From Propionivibrio sp. (GTDB lineage: Bacteria > Pseudomonadota > Gammaproteobacteria > Burkholderiales > Rhodocyclaceae): a stretch of DNA of 46,161 nt. Position 1 is the first letter of the stretch; the number at the start of each line of letters is the position of its first letter. The stretch is taken from assembly GCF_016790145.1 (NCBI RefSeq), contig NZ_JAEUOI010000014.1:1-46161 (forward strand). Reading direction: 5' to 3'. A model generated the notes under the pieces. That model was given only the letters and a program-made list of their open reading frames with translations, did no database searches and was not told the origin of the DNA. The translations under genes and the position numbers were made by a program. Below are positions 17,815-29,766 of the stretch, piece after piece.

Positions 17815-18747
17815 ATGCTAAAACAACGAACGCTTAAATCGCTGATCCGCGCCTCCGGCGTCGGTCTGCATTCCGGCATCAAGGTCAAGATGGCGTTGCG
17901 TCCGGCGGCGCCCAATACGGGGATCGTCTTTCGCCGCGTCGACCTTGATCCGCTCGTCGATCTGCCGGCTTCAGCGCTGCTCGTCGGTGACACGCGACTG
18001 TGCTCGTGTCTGGAGCTTGATGGCGCCAAAGTGGGTACCATCGAGCACCTGATGTCGGCTTTTGCCGGCCTCGGCATCGACAATGCATTTGTCGATCTGG
18101 ATGCAGCCGAATTGCCGATTCTGGACGGATCGGCTTCGCCTTTTGTTTTCCTGATTCAGTCTGCCGGTATCGAAGAGCAACCGGTGGCCAAGAAGTTCAT
18201 TCGTGTCAAACGTCCGATTGAGGTTCGTGAAGCGGATCGTTCGGGAGACAAATGGGCTCGTTTCGAACCGCACGACGGATTCAAACTGACTTTCTCGATA
18301 GTTTTCAACCATCCGGCGATTGATCGCACCGGGCAGGAAGTGACCGTCGACTTCGCCGAGCATTCCTATATTCGTGAAGTGGCGCGCGCGCGTACCTTCG
18401 GCTTCATGCAGGAAGTCGAGTGGCTGCACGAAAACGGTCTGGCTCAGGGCGGAGGTCTGGACAACGCCGTGGTGCTCGACGAGTACCGTGTGCTTAACGC
18501 CGACGGGCTGCGTTATAGCGACGAATTCGTCAAACACAAGGTGCTCGACGCGATTGGCGATCTCTACCTGCTCGGTCATCCGCTGCTGGCCTCGTTCACT
18601 GCGCACAAGTCGGGACACGCGCTGAACAATGCACTGGCGCGTGAGTTGCTCGCCAATCCGGACGCCTGGGAGTACGTTTCATACCCGGATCAGGAGCAGG
18701 CACCACAGGCCGTTGCCCGCTGGCTGGCGCTGCCGGCCTTCCAGTAG
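17815..18747 (+). CDS. lpxC: UDP-3-O-acyl-N-acetylglucosamine deacetylase
   Basis: 310 residues; zinc amidase for the committed step of lipid A synthesis. The zinc ligands are visible: His78 in '[20 protein letters not shown]', and His241 and Asp245 in '[16 protein letters not shown]'. The catalytic His is in '[16 protein letters not shown]'. '[20 protein letters not shown]' is another family block. LpxC commonly ends dcw clusters in beta- and gammaproteobacteria; here a GCAGAG palindrome and a promoter separate it from ftsZ. Confidence 0.97.
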   Translation: MLKQRTLKSLIRASGVGLHSGIKVKMALRPAAPNTGIVFRRVDLDPLVDLPASALLVGDTRLCSCLELDGAKVGTIEHLMSAFAGLGIDNAFVDLDAAELPILDGSASPFVFLIQSAGIEEQPVAKKFIRVKRPIEVREADRSGDKWARFEPHDGFKLTFSIVFNHPAIDRTGQEVTVDFAEHSYIREVARARTFGFMQEVEWLHENGLAQGGGLDNAVVLDEYRVLNADGLRYSDEFVKHKVLDAIGDLYLLGHPLLASFTAHKSGHALNNALARELLANPDAWEYVSYPDQEQAPQAVARWLALPAFQ

Positions 18748-18755
18748 TACCAGCC

Positions 18756-18944
18756 ATGTGGCTGCTGCGTTTGCTGGCCGTATTGACGGTAATTGCAGTG
18801 GCTGTTGGCGTAGGGGCGTTCCTGCTGACCCGGGATTCACGTTATTTGCGCTTTTCCTGGCGCCTTTTCCGCTACGCCCTGATTGTCGCCCTGCTGGTTT
18901 TTGCCCTGCTGATTCTTGAGCGAGTTGCCATTATTCCTGTTTAG
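18756..18944 (+). CDS. Small two-helix membrane protein
   Basis: 62 residues starting eight bases after the lpxC stop. Two predicted membrane helices (about 4-24 and 38-57) are joined by the basic, aromatic loop 'TRDSRYLRFSWRLFRY'. Almost the whole protein is membrane helix, so it is an inner-membrane protein with little soluble part. I do not recognise a named family. It is probably cotranscribed with lpxC, and its end overlaps the end of the convergent DUF721 gene by 14 bases. Confidence 0.7.
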   Translation: MWLLRLLAVLTVIAVAVGVGAFLLTRDSRYLRFSWRLFRYALIVALLVFALLILERVAIIPV

Positions 18945-19365
18945 CCGAGTGCGTCAGCAAGGTCTCCAGGGCAGCACGCAAAGGCGAGTCCGGCAGGGAG
19001 TCGCGCAAGCCTTCCAGCGTCCGGCTGGTTCGTGAGCTCAGCGGTTTTTGAGTGGAAGCCCTTGATTGTGTGTTGATTTTACAGGCTTGCACTTTTACCT
19101 GAACGCCGTTACACTCAACTCCCCGCGTTGAAAAACCTTCGGCCAGCGTGGGCGCCATCTGGCGCAACTTGGCCGCCACCGCGCCACTGACGGCGTGAAT
19201 AACAATAATTCCAGACTTGTAATTGGCCAGACGGCTAGCCTGGCCCAAGTGTGTCGGCGCAATCTCCTGGTAGAGATGCGTTAGTTTAACAAGCAGTCTG
19301 GCGTGCGTCATTACCTTGCCGGCGCCATCGGCTGCTTCCAGATAGTTTTCGAGGGAGTTTTGCAT
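18931..19365 (-). CDS. DUF721 (DciA-like) protein
   Basis: 144 residues. The first hundred match the DUF721 pattern: a helical N-terminus, then 'LYQEIAPTHLGQASRLANYK' and 'GIIVIHAVSGAVAAKLRQMAPTLAEGF', the compact KH-like fold of the DciA family. DciA proteins help load the replicative helicase in bacteria that lack DnaC. The tail (about 100-144) is a basic linker and a helix. An in-frame TTG lies four codons upstream (19377); the ATG at 19365 is chosen. It is divergent from the M23 peptidase gene, with about 24 bases between starts. Confidence 0.75.
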   Translation of the reverse strand: MQNSLENYLEAADGAGKVMTHARLLVKLTHLYQEIAPTHLGQASRLANYKSGIIVIHAVSGAVAAKLRQMAPTLAEGFSTRGVECNGVQVKVQACKINTQSRASTQKPLSSRTSRTLEGLRDSLPDSPLRAALETLLTHSAKQE

Positions 19366-19388
19366 CGGGAACTTCAAGGAGAGGCAAC

Positions 19389-20417
19389 TTGCATATTATT
19401 CTCGTCTCCAGCCGTCTGGCAACCGCCAGATCGTTCAATGTCACTTCGCGGCTGTTGTTGGCGCTAGTGGCCGGCTTGATTGGTCTGGCTTTTGCCACAT
19501 CGTTCCTGTTTTCCTGGGTCGGTGTCCGCTTCAACATGCCTTTTGCCGAAGATCTGGTGATCGCTGTGCAAGAGGTGCACAACCGCAAGACCGAAGAGTA
19601 TCTGCGGGATAACATCTCGTCGATGGCGGTCAAGCTTGGAGAGATGCAAGCTCAGGTGATACGACTCGATTCGCTCGGTGAGCGCATAGCCAGGCTGTCG
19701 GGCGTCAATTCCCCGAAGAACGAGACCAACGAGGTGAACGAGGCGAACGGCAAGGCCGGTCAGGGTGGCCCGCTGATTCATTCGGCGCAGCCGCTGTCGG
19801 CCATTGAACTGCAACGCGAGATTGACCGACTGGCAGAGATTGTCGAACAGCGTAGCGACACGCTGACCGCACTCGAGTCGCAGCTCATGGAGCGGCGCAT
19901 CAAGACCACCTTGTTGCCGACGCTGGTACCGATCATTGCCGATCATGTGGGATCAAACTTCGGACACCGACTTGATCCGATTGCCGGTGTCAGTGCACTA
20001 CACGAAGGGATCGATTTTGTTGCCGATCCAGGGACCCGAGTCAATGCCTCGGCAGGAGGCGTGGTGCTGGCTGCCGACTATCATCCGCAGTATGGAAACC
20101 AGATCGAGATTGACCACGGCAACGACTTTACCTCGCGCTATGCGCATCTCTCGAAGATCGATGTCAAGGTCGGGCAGATCGTCAAGCGCGGTCAAGCCAT
20201 TGGCGCCAGCGGCAATACAGGACGCTCGACCGGACCGCACCTACATTTTGAAGTGCGTTTCAAGGGTGTGGCGCAGAATCCCGAGCGCTTTCTGCAGCAG
20301 GGAACGCAACTGGCGTTTAATTCTCCGGTTGCGTCGAAAAAAGGTTCGCCGCCAGTCAAGTCCATCGTACCGTCGAAGCCGGCACGTGTCTCTGCGAGCT
20401 TCAACGCGCCGCGTTAG
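19389..20417 (+). CDS. M23-family peptidoglycan endopeptidase
   Basis: 342 residues. N-terminal membrane anchor ('LLLALVAGLIGLAFATSFLF', about 22-41), a long helical/coiled-coil stalk, then an M23 (LytM) domain. The zinc motifs are complete: H205-x-x-x-D209 in 'ALHEGIDFVADPGT' and H284-L-H286 in 'TGPHLHFEVRF', so it should be an active periplasmic hydrolase rather than a degenerate activator. The start is TTG at 19389, supported by AAGGAGAGG eight bases upstream. It is next to secA, a common betaproteobacterial order. Confidence 0.9.
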   Translation: MHIILVSSRLATARSFNVTSRLLLALVAGLIGLAFATSFLFSWVGVRFNMPFAEDLVIAVQEVHNRKTEEYLRDNISSMAVKLGEMQAQVIRLDSLGERIARLSGVNSPKNETNEVNEANGKAGQGGPLIHSAQPLSAIELQREIDRLAEIVEQRSDTLTALESQLMERRIKTTLLPTLVPIIADHVGSNFGHRLDPIAGVSALHEGIDFVADPGTRVNASAGGVVLAADYHPQYGNQIEIDHGNDFTSRYAHLSKIDVKVGQIVKRGQAIGASGNTGRSTGPHLHFEVRFKGVAQNPERFLQQGTQLAFNSPVASKKGSPPVKSIVPSKPARVSASFNAPR

Positions 20418-20455
20418 GTCATCCCGGCGCAAGCGTGCTTGATTTATAACTAATA

Positions 20456-20566
20456 CCCACAACATGGTCACAAAGGTAGAGAGGTGTTGCAGAGAATTCC
20501 AGGCAGCTGGTTTTCCTCGGTGTTTCCTCTGCCTCTTTGTCGCTGTGTCTCTCAGTCGCTTCGGTG
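20456..20566. repeat. GCAGAG-family imperfect palindrome, copy 2 (M23-secA)
   Basis: The left arm (CCCACAACATGGTCACAAAG then GTAGAGAGGTGTTGCAGAG) pairs imperfectly with the right arm (CCTCTGCCTCTTTGTCGCTG then TGTCTCTCAG). It is more diverged than the other copies and uses CACAAAG units as well as GCAGAG. It lies in the 249-base gap before secA. Confidence 0.6.
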
Positions 20567-20624
20567 GAATGTAAAGTCAATTCCCTGACAGGAATCCCGG
20601 AAGAACCGCCTCGCTGAGTGCGCG

Positions 20625-20633
20625 TGATAGAAT
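20625..20633 (+). promoter_or_regulatory. Extended -10 element upstream of secA
   Basis: TG-A-TAGAAT lies 33 bases before the secA ATG. The pattern (TG-N-TANAAT) matches the elements before lpxC and hemC in this window. No clear -35 box is seen. Confidence 0.45.
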
Positions 20634-20666
20634 CGCTTCCTTTTCAGCGCTACAACACTTTCCAGA

Positions 20667-23378
<2,712 letters not shown>

Positions 23379-23389
23379 GCGCCAAACGC

Positions 23390-23484
23390 ATTCAACACTG
23401 AGACCTTCAGACGCAGAGGGCACAGAGAGAAACAATCAACACTCCGCGTTCTCTGCGCCTCTGCGCTCCCTGTGTAAAAAAGGT
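23390..23484. repeat. GCAGAG-family imperfect palindrome, copy 3 (secA-argJ)
   Basis: The left arm (ACACTGAGACCTTCAGACGC then AGAGGGCACAGAGAGAAAC) faces the right arm (GTTCTCTGCGCCTCTGCGCT then CCCTGTGTAAAAAAGGTT). It fills almost all of the 113 bases between secA and argJ. The T-side of the hairpin ends at the argJ leader, and the argJ ribosome-binding site (AAGGTTAAAAC) is just outside it. Confidence 0.75.
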
Positions 23485-23491
23485 TAAAACA

Positions 23492-24730
23492 ATGACTGTA
23501 AACTTCACCACTCCCACTCCCGAAGCACTCTTCCCCGTCGCCGGCATCCGTCTCGGACTGGCCGAAGCGGGTATCCGCAAGCTCGACCGGCGCGACCTGA
23601 CGCTGCTGGCGCTGGATGCCGGGTGTACGGTCGCCGGTGTGTTTACGCAAAACCGCTTCTGTGCGGCGCCTGTGCAGCTTTGCCGCCGCCATCTTGATTC
23701 CGGCAGCGAGATTCGTGCGCTGCTCATAAATACCGGCATTGCCAATGCCGGGACCGGCGAATCCGGCATGCAGGCAGCGCAGGATACCTGCGTTGCCGTC
23801 GGCAAACTGATCGGCGTCGGTGCCCATCAGGTGCTGCCTTTCTCGACCGGCGTGATACTTGAGCCGCTACCGGTTGAACGCTTGATTGCCGGGCTGCCAC
23901 GCTGTATTGAAGACCTCAGAGCCGATCACTGGCACGCCGCCGCGCATGGCATCATGACCACCGATACGGTGGCCAAGGCGGCCTCGCGGCGCGTTGAAAT
24001 CAATGGCCGGATGATCACCATCACCGGCATCAGCAAGGGTGCCGGAATGATCAGGCCGAATATGGCGACCATGCTCGGCTTCGTCGCCACCGACGCCGGC
24101 ATCGCCGAGCCGCTGCTGCGGCAACTGGTGCGCGAAGCCGCCGATGAGTCATTCAACTGCATCACCGTCGATGGCGATACATCGACCAATGACTCTTTCA
24201 TCCTGATTGCCACGGGACAGTCCGGCAGTGAATTTGCCGATTCAGGTACGCCGGGCTATGCCGCACTGCGCGCAGCGGTGACCGCTGTGGCACTCGAACT
24301 TGCCCAGGCCATCATCCGCGACGGCGAGGGCGCGACCAAGTTCATCCGCATCGCCGTCGAAGGCGGGCGGGAGCGCGAAGAATGCAAGCGTGTCGGCTAC
24401 GCCATTGGCCACTCGCCGCTGGTCAAGACGGCCTTCTTTGCCTCCGACCCGAATCTTGGCCGCATTCTCGCTGCCATTGGCTACGCTGACATCGACGCAC
24501 TCGATGTCGATGGCGTTCGCGTCTGGCTGGGCAGCGCCGAAGAAGAAATCCTGGTCGCCGAGAAAGGTGGCCGCGCCGATTCCTACCGCGAGGTGGACGG
24601 TTCCCGCATCATGCAGTCATCGGAAATCACCGTGCGCGTCGATCTCGGCCGTGGCAAGGCTTGCGGCACGGTCTATAGTTGCGATTTCTCGTACGATTAC
24701 GTGAAGATCAACGCGGATTACCGGAGCTGA
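23492..24730 (+). CDS. argJ: Bifunctional ornithine acetyltransferase / N-acetylglutamate synthase
   Basis: 412 residues; transfers the acetyl group from N-acetylornithine to glutamate in arginine synthesis. The proenzyme self-cleaves before a Thr; the site is Ala192|Thr193 in '[17 protein letters not shown]'. '[18 protein letters not shown]' and '[18 protein letters not shown]' are the other family blocks. Whether it also has the synthase activity (the truly bifunctional form) cannot be read from sequence alone. Confidence 0.95.
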   Translation: MTVNFTTPTPEALFPVAGIRLGLAEAGIRKLDRRDLTLLALDAGCTVAGVFTQNRFCAAPVQLCRRHLDSGSEIRALLINTGIANAGTGESGMQAAQDTCVAVGKLIGVGAHQVLPFSTGVILEPLPVERLIAGLPRCIEDLRADHWHAAAHGIMTTDTVAKAASRRVEINGRMITITGISKGAGMIRPNMATMLGFVATDAGIAEPLLRQLVREAADESFNCITVDGDTSTNDSFILIATGQSGSEFADSGTPGYAALRAAVTAVALELAQAIIRDGEGATKFIRIAVEGGREREECKRVGYAIGHSPLVKTAFFASDPNLGRILAAIGYADIDALDVDGVRVWLGSAEEEILVAEKGGRADSYREVDGSRIMQSSEITVRVDLGRGKACGTVYSCDFSYDYVKINADYRS

Positions 24731-24781
24731 ACTTTCCAAAATCATTTGAAATCTCATTGGGATAATCCTGAACCACGTCTG

Positions 24782-25062
24782 TCAAACTTCCCACACCTGT
24801 AGCTGCGGGGCAACGCCTCCATCGCACGCCGCCTTGCAGAAATCCCGGTCGAAGGTATGCAACACGGCGGAACCGTGAACCGCCAGATGCAGCACGTCGG
24901 CAAAATCAGCGCCTTGCTCGTACCAGTCAAGCGCATTGAGAACCGCTGCGGACGTTTCGATCACGGTAGTGTCGGTTTCCAGCAGGGGGTAAGGAATTCG
25001 TGCAATTCAACCCGGGTATTCATTTAGCGGGCTCGTGGCACCCATTCGGTGTCCAGCAAGCT
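24782..25062 (-). pseudogene. Broken PIN-domain (VapC-like) toxin gene
   Basis: The C-terminal half of a PIN ribonuclease is in frame from 25006 to 24782: 'VLNALDWYEQGADFADVLHLA' followed by 'LHTFDRDFCKAA', with the second-half acidic residues (DFAD, FDRDF). Upstream, a different frame (25062-25024) reads 'SLLDTEWVPRAR', matching the middle of such proteins, then stops. The halves are out of frame and the N-terminal acidic residue region is missing. No antitoxin is seen. It is a decayed toxin-antitoxin remnant; the exact upstream limit is uncertain. Confidence 0.6.
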
Positions 25063-25139
25063 TGTTGCAGATGATTCGGGTTTTAGGGTGAGGCGAGGAG
25101 TGCGGGCGGATAGTCAACCCGGTATGAAACAGTTCGTCC

Positions 25140-25523
25140 TCAGTGCAGTACCCGCGGGATGGCCAGCGTAAATTCGGCGATTACCGCCTCGAACTGCGTA
25201 CCGTCCTCGGCCGTCATCTGGTAGCTGCCGCGCATGGTTCCTACCGGCGTGTCAAGCTGGCAGCCACTGGTGTATTCAAAGGTCTCGCCCGGCTTGAGCA
25301 GCGGTTGCTGGCCGACCACGCCGAGACCGCGCACTTCCTGCACCCGCGAGTTGCCATCGGTGATGATCCAGTGCCGCGAGATAAGTTGCGCCGGCACGGT
25401 ACCGACATTCTCGATGGTGATGGTGTAGGCAAAAACGTAACGCTCAATAGCCGGATCGGATTGATCGGCAATGAACTGCGGAACGGCGCTTGCCGCGATC
25501 TGGTACTTCTTGCTTTCGGCCAT
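25140..25523 (-). CDS. apaG: ApaG domain protein
   Basis: 127 residues (E. coli ApaG 125). Immunoglobulin-like fold with 'ERYVFAYTITIENVGTVPAQ', 'SRHWIITDGNSRVQEVRGLG', 'VVGQQPLLKPGETFEYTSGC' and 'PVGTMRGSYQM', all typical. The biochemical role of ApaG is poorly defined. An upstream in-frame ATG (25661) would add 46 unlike residues and reaches into the IS end, so the ATG at 25523 is chosen. It stands alone between a toxin remnant and an IS remnant. Confidence 0.9.
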   Translation of the reverse strand: MAESKKYQIAASAVPQFIADQSDPAIERYVFAYTITIENVGTVPAQLISRHWIITDGNSRVQEVRGLGVVGQQPLLKPGETFEYTSGCQLDTPVGTMRGSYQMTAEDGTQFEAVIAEFTLAIPRVLH

Positions 25524-25633
25524 GGGAATCCGGAAGGTTAAGGGAATCGAGCATTGCACACGAAAGTGACGCCGGAGGCAAGTGCACCCGATCGGCTTTG
25601 TTGGCCCCAAGTAGAAATTTCTGCAGGTGACTA

Positions 25634-26300
25634 GGGGTGTTGACATTCCTTTCGCGCCCATGAAATGAATGTCAACACCCCCCCTCGATTCACCGCTTTA
25701 AAACTGACGGTGGATATTTTCAAGATGGACAAGCTCATGAGTCAAAAGGAAGTGAAACGTGCCCAGGTATTGGATCTTCTGAAAGGGAACAAGATCAGCC
25801 GGCAAGAAGCATCGAAACGGATGGGTATCGGCGCCCATCAATTGAGGCGGCTGGCTGAGCATTATCATGCGGAAGGGACAGGCGGGTTGGTCAGCAAGAA
25901 GCGGGGCAGAGCCTCAAGCCGACGGCTGGATGAACTCTGTGCGCCACGGCGGTCCAGCTCATGGTCCGGGCGGGTTACTGGCACGCCAAGAAGGGTGGCA
26001 CGGTGTGCGCTCATTCGCTGCGAACGCGTCGCGCCCGGTTTGGCGAAATGATCCAGATCGACGGCAGCCACCACGACTGGGTTGAGGGACGCGGCGAGAA
26101 GTGCACGCTGCCGGCGTTCATCGATGATGCCACCGGGGAACTCACCCAACTGCGCTGTATGCCGAGCGAATCCTCGCTGCGCTACATGCTTGTGCTACAT
26201 GAGCGCATCATGAGGCATGGCGTACCGGCAGCGCTTTACTGCGACAAGCACAGAATTTTTCGCATCAATGCCAGGAGACCGATCCGAAGGATTGACGTGC
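25634..26300 (+). mobile_element. Decayed ISNCY-like insertion sequence
   Basis: The left boundary has a perfect 15-bp inverted repeat, 25634-25648 (GGGGTGTTGACATTC) with 25667-25681, only 18 bases apart. A helix-turn-helix transposase start and a DDE-domain fragment follow in different frames. No matching right end is seen; the homology fades after about 26275. The element is therefore truncated on its right and internally deleted. Confidence 0.6.
25725..26275 (+). pseudogene. ISNCY-like transposase, frameshifted and truncated
   Basis: The first frame (25725 to about 25925) encodes a helix-turn-helix region, 'VLDLLKGNKISRQEASKRMG' and 'RLAEHYHAEGTGGLVSKKRG'. A second frame (about 25960-26275) carries the catalytic-domain start, 'FGEMIQIDGSHHDWVEGRGE', 'FIDDATGELTQLRC' and 'GVPAALYCDKHRIFRINA'. 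The two Asp of a DDE triad are visible (IDGSHHDW and YCDKH), but the linking segment and the final Glu region are missing. Family call is by pattern memory, not search. Confidence 0.6.
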
Positions 26301-26508
26301 TGCCGGAGCAGTATTGCAGGGCAGGTATATCCCGGCCGGCTTGATGACTTCGTAGAAAGAGCGAATTCTGGCCAAAAGAAGAAGCTCTCGCATATCATGC
26401 TATTAGTATAATGACTAGATGCAATTGATACTTCACTGTCGCTAACGCATCTGTTGCGAACGCTAATGCCATACAGGACTGGAATTTTACATGCGGAGAA
26501 AGCCATTT

Positions 26509-26799
26509 ATGTCTGACATGGCGGCGCCGAAGACTGGAAACTCAACAACCTCCCTTGACGATTTGTTTACTTTGGGATCCGGCGCGCCGGAGGCGCCCAT
26601 CGTTAAACAGACGATCAGCGACATTCTGCTTAATGGAGAAGAGCCAACCGAAGAGTTCCTGGAAGAATTCATTGTGCTCAGCGAAGTTCCGCCGCTTTCT
26701 GATGAAGAGTTCGAACGGCAGGCACTTAGCGCCCCAGGCGACGATGAAGACCCTAGCACGCCAGAGAAATTCCATAATACGCTCGTACCCGGAAAATAA
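26509..26799 (+). CDS. Small acidic protein of unknown function
   Basis: 96 residues, strongly acidic in its middle ('LNGEEPTEEFLEEFIVLSEV', 'LSDEEFERQALSAPGDDEDP'), with no membrane helix or signal peptide. GGAGAAAG eight bases before ATG 26509 is a good ribosome-binding site; an ATG at 26491 is upstream of that site and less likely. It lies just after the IS remnant and 37 bases before the RatA-like gene. I recognise no family; the low-complexity acidic composition suggests a disordered or anti-factor-like protein, which is only a guess. Confidence 0.5.
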   Translation: MSDMAAPKTGNSTTSLDDLFTLGSGAPEAPIVKQTISDILLNGEEPTEEFLEEFIVLSEVPPLSDEEFERQALSAPGDDEDPSTPEKFHNTLVPGK

Positions 26800-26836
26800 C
26801 CTGGCCAGCAAAACAGCAAACGGAAGGCAGAAGCCC

Positions 26837-27310
26837 ATGGCAACCCATCGCGAGAGCCGCGACATTGCTCGATCACCTGGATGGCTGTTCGATATCGTTG
26901 CCGACGTCGAACGCTATCCCGAGTTCCTGCCCCTGATCCGCGCAGCAAAGATCGTCAAACGTCACGAAAACGCTTACGAAACCGAGCAGAGCCTGGCACT
27001 CGGTTTGATGACGCACCGCTTCAACTCGCGAACGGTACTCGATCGCCCGCGCGCTATCACCGTCATATCCGAGGATCGGTCCTTCAGGCATTTCGAAATT
27101 CGATGGAGTTTTTCACCACTGGCCGAGGATCACTGCCACGTCGACTTCACGCTCGATTGCGAGGCACGCTCACTGTTCCTGATCCCGGTCATCCAGGTTC
27201 TGATCATGCCGATGGCCACCAGCATGGTAAGCGCCTTCGAGTCGCGTGCCCACGCGCTTGCTGTGGCGGCTGGCTGTCCGGATGCGCGCCAGGCTTCGCA
27301 AGACAACTAA
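26837..27310 (+). CDS. RatA/COQ10-like START-domain protein
   Basis: 157 residues. The N-terminal block 'SPGWLFDIVADVERYPEFLP' is the signature of the polyketide cyclase/COQ10 (RatA) family, followed by alternating strands and a long C-terminal helix ('MPMATSMVSAFESRAHALAV'). Relatives bind hydrophobic ligands such as quinones; E. coli RatA is linked to ribosome subunit association. This one departs from usual RatA in sequence and is not beside smpB/rnfH, so equivalence is doubtful. ATG 26837 is preceded by GGAAGGCAGAAG. A longer open frame upstream (from 26555) overlaps the acidic gene and is rejected. Confidence 0.75.
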   Translation: MATHRESRDIARSPGWLFDIVADVERYPEFLPLIRAAKIVKRHENAYETEQSLALGLMTHRFNSRTVLDRPRAITVISEDRSFRHFEIRWSFSPLAEDHCHVDFTLDCEARSLFLIPVIQVLIMPMATSMVSAFESRAHALAVAAGCPDARQASQDN

Positions 27311-27384
27311 CATCTAGATCAGATGGACGAATCAGGATTCCTGCTTCCTCCGGAATGACTGTGAGCTTACAGTTTCTGAGTGCT

Positions 27385-27828
27385 TCAATCAGCTCGTGAG
27401 GACTCCGGGACGCCGAGGACGACATGGCTGGCCTTGATCAGGGCGCTGGCCGGAACGCCGGGTTTGAGTCCGAGTTCCATGACCGCTTCGTTGGTGATCA
27501 CCGCATAGACCAGCGTACCGCCAGTCAATTTGATGCGAATTTCGCTGTTGATCGCCCCTTTTTCGATGTTCTGTACGGTCCCGGCCAGTTGGTTGCGGGC
27601 GCTGAATTTCACTCCGCTGTCGCCGGCCATAACGATCACCCAGGGTGCCTTGACTAAAGCCAGTACCGGCTTGCCGAGCGCCAGGCCGAGCGACTGCACG
27701 CTGCTTTCGGTCACCACGGCGACGATGCGATCGCCGCCCGGCGTGGTGACCTCGACTTCGGCATTGACCTTGCAATCGACCAGAGCGGTGATTTTTCCTT
27801 CGAAGATATTGCGTGCGCTTATTTTCAT
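27385..27828 (-). CDS. Molbindin with two Mop domains
   Basis: 147 residues made of two tandem Mop domains: 'KISARNIFEGKITALVDCKV' (residues 2-68) and '[20 protein letters not shown]' (about 75-140). Each has the NxxxGxV core and ends in a 'ALVKAPWVIV' or 'ALIKASHVVL' strand. Such molbindins form oligomers that store or buffer molybdate/tungstate in the cytoplasm. AAGGAGAA lies just before the ATG. It is divergent from modE and faces a ModE-box candidate (27872-27895), so it is probably under ModE control. Confidence 0.88.
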   Translation of the reverse strand: MKISARNIFEGKITALVDCKVNAEVEVTTPGGDRIVAVVTESSVQSLGLALGKPVLALVKAPWVIVMAGDSGVKFSARNQLAGTVQNIEKGAINSEIRIKLTGGTLVYAVITNEAVMELGLKPGVPASALIKASHVVLGVPESSRAD

Positions 27829-27871
27829 GAAGTTCTCCTTGAGCGGATTTGTTTAGAGCTGGCCCGGTTTT

Positions 27872-27895
27872 CGCTATATAGATCATAAAATAACG
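27872..27895. promoter_or_regulatory. ModE box candidate 1 (molbindin side)
   Basis: A 24-bp imperfect palindrome CGCTATATA-N8-AATAACG (27872-27895), 44 bases upstream of the molbindin ATG. It matches the known ModE operator style of CGNTATATA with an inverted TAACG end. Confidence 0.65.
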
Positions 27896-27930
27896 AATTT
27901 ACTTGGGCGCGAGCATACTTTAACCAGATG

Positions 27931-27954
27931 CGTTGTACTTATTCAACCATAACG
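27931..27954. promoter_or_regulatory. ModE box candidate 2 (middle, degenerate)
   Basis: CGTTGTACTT at 27931 and CCATAACG at 27947-27954 keep the same 24-bp frame and CG...CG ends as the two flanking boxes, but the TATATA core is lost. It could be a weak co-operative site. Confidence 0.4.
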
Positions 27955-28002
27955 TAGCAGAGATGCGCTAGTAACGGTGCCAGCCAGAAGAATTTGAGTT
28001 AT

Positions 28003-28026
28003 CGTTATATACTTTACAACATTACG
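28003..28026. promoter_or_regulatory. ModE box candidate 3 (modE side)
   Basis: CGTTATATA-N8-CATTACG, 24 bp, ending 16 bases before the modE ATG. The position fits autoregulation of modE and of the modADBC genes downstream. Confidence 0.65.
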
Positions 28027-28042
28027 TAGGAAGTCAGACAAA

Positions 28043-29622
<1,580 letters not shown>

Positions 29623-29624
29623 TC

Positions 29625-29753
29625 ATGCCGGTGTGCATGCCTACCCTCAGCGCCAGCCAGGCAGAGCGGGCAGATCGCGCAAGCCGTAACAGCAGGGCCT
29701 GGCTGGCCTGCCTGCCCGGCACCCGAACAGTGTCCGCGCTGAAACCATCATGA
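29625..29753 (+). other. Junction micro-ORF, 42 codons, between modA and modD
   Basis: ATG lies two bases after the modA stop and the frame runs to 29753, 13 bases before the modD ATG. The peptide starts 'MPVCMPTLSASQAERADRAS' and includes 'AWLACLPGTRTVSA'. No clear ribosome-binding site. It spans a palindromic spacer, as at the dcw junctions. Function unknown; it may be a by-product of the repeat. Confidence 0.25.
29647..29725. repeat. Palindromic spacer between modA and modD
   Basis: CCAGCCAGGC (left) pairs with GCCTGGCTGG (right) as a perfect 10-bp stem around a loop of about 34 bases. GGGCAG and CTGCCC extend the symmetry. In the mRNA it would form a stable hairpin between the genes, which could tune modA expression relative to the downstream genes. 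Confidence 0.55.
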
Positions 29754-29766
29754 GGGCTGAATCCCG

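Noticed and set aside
26555-26836. In-frame upstream extension of the RatA-like gene
   Set aside because: It overlaps the acidic gene in another frame, has no family similarity, and ATG 26837 has its own ribosome-binding site.
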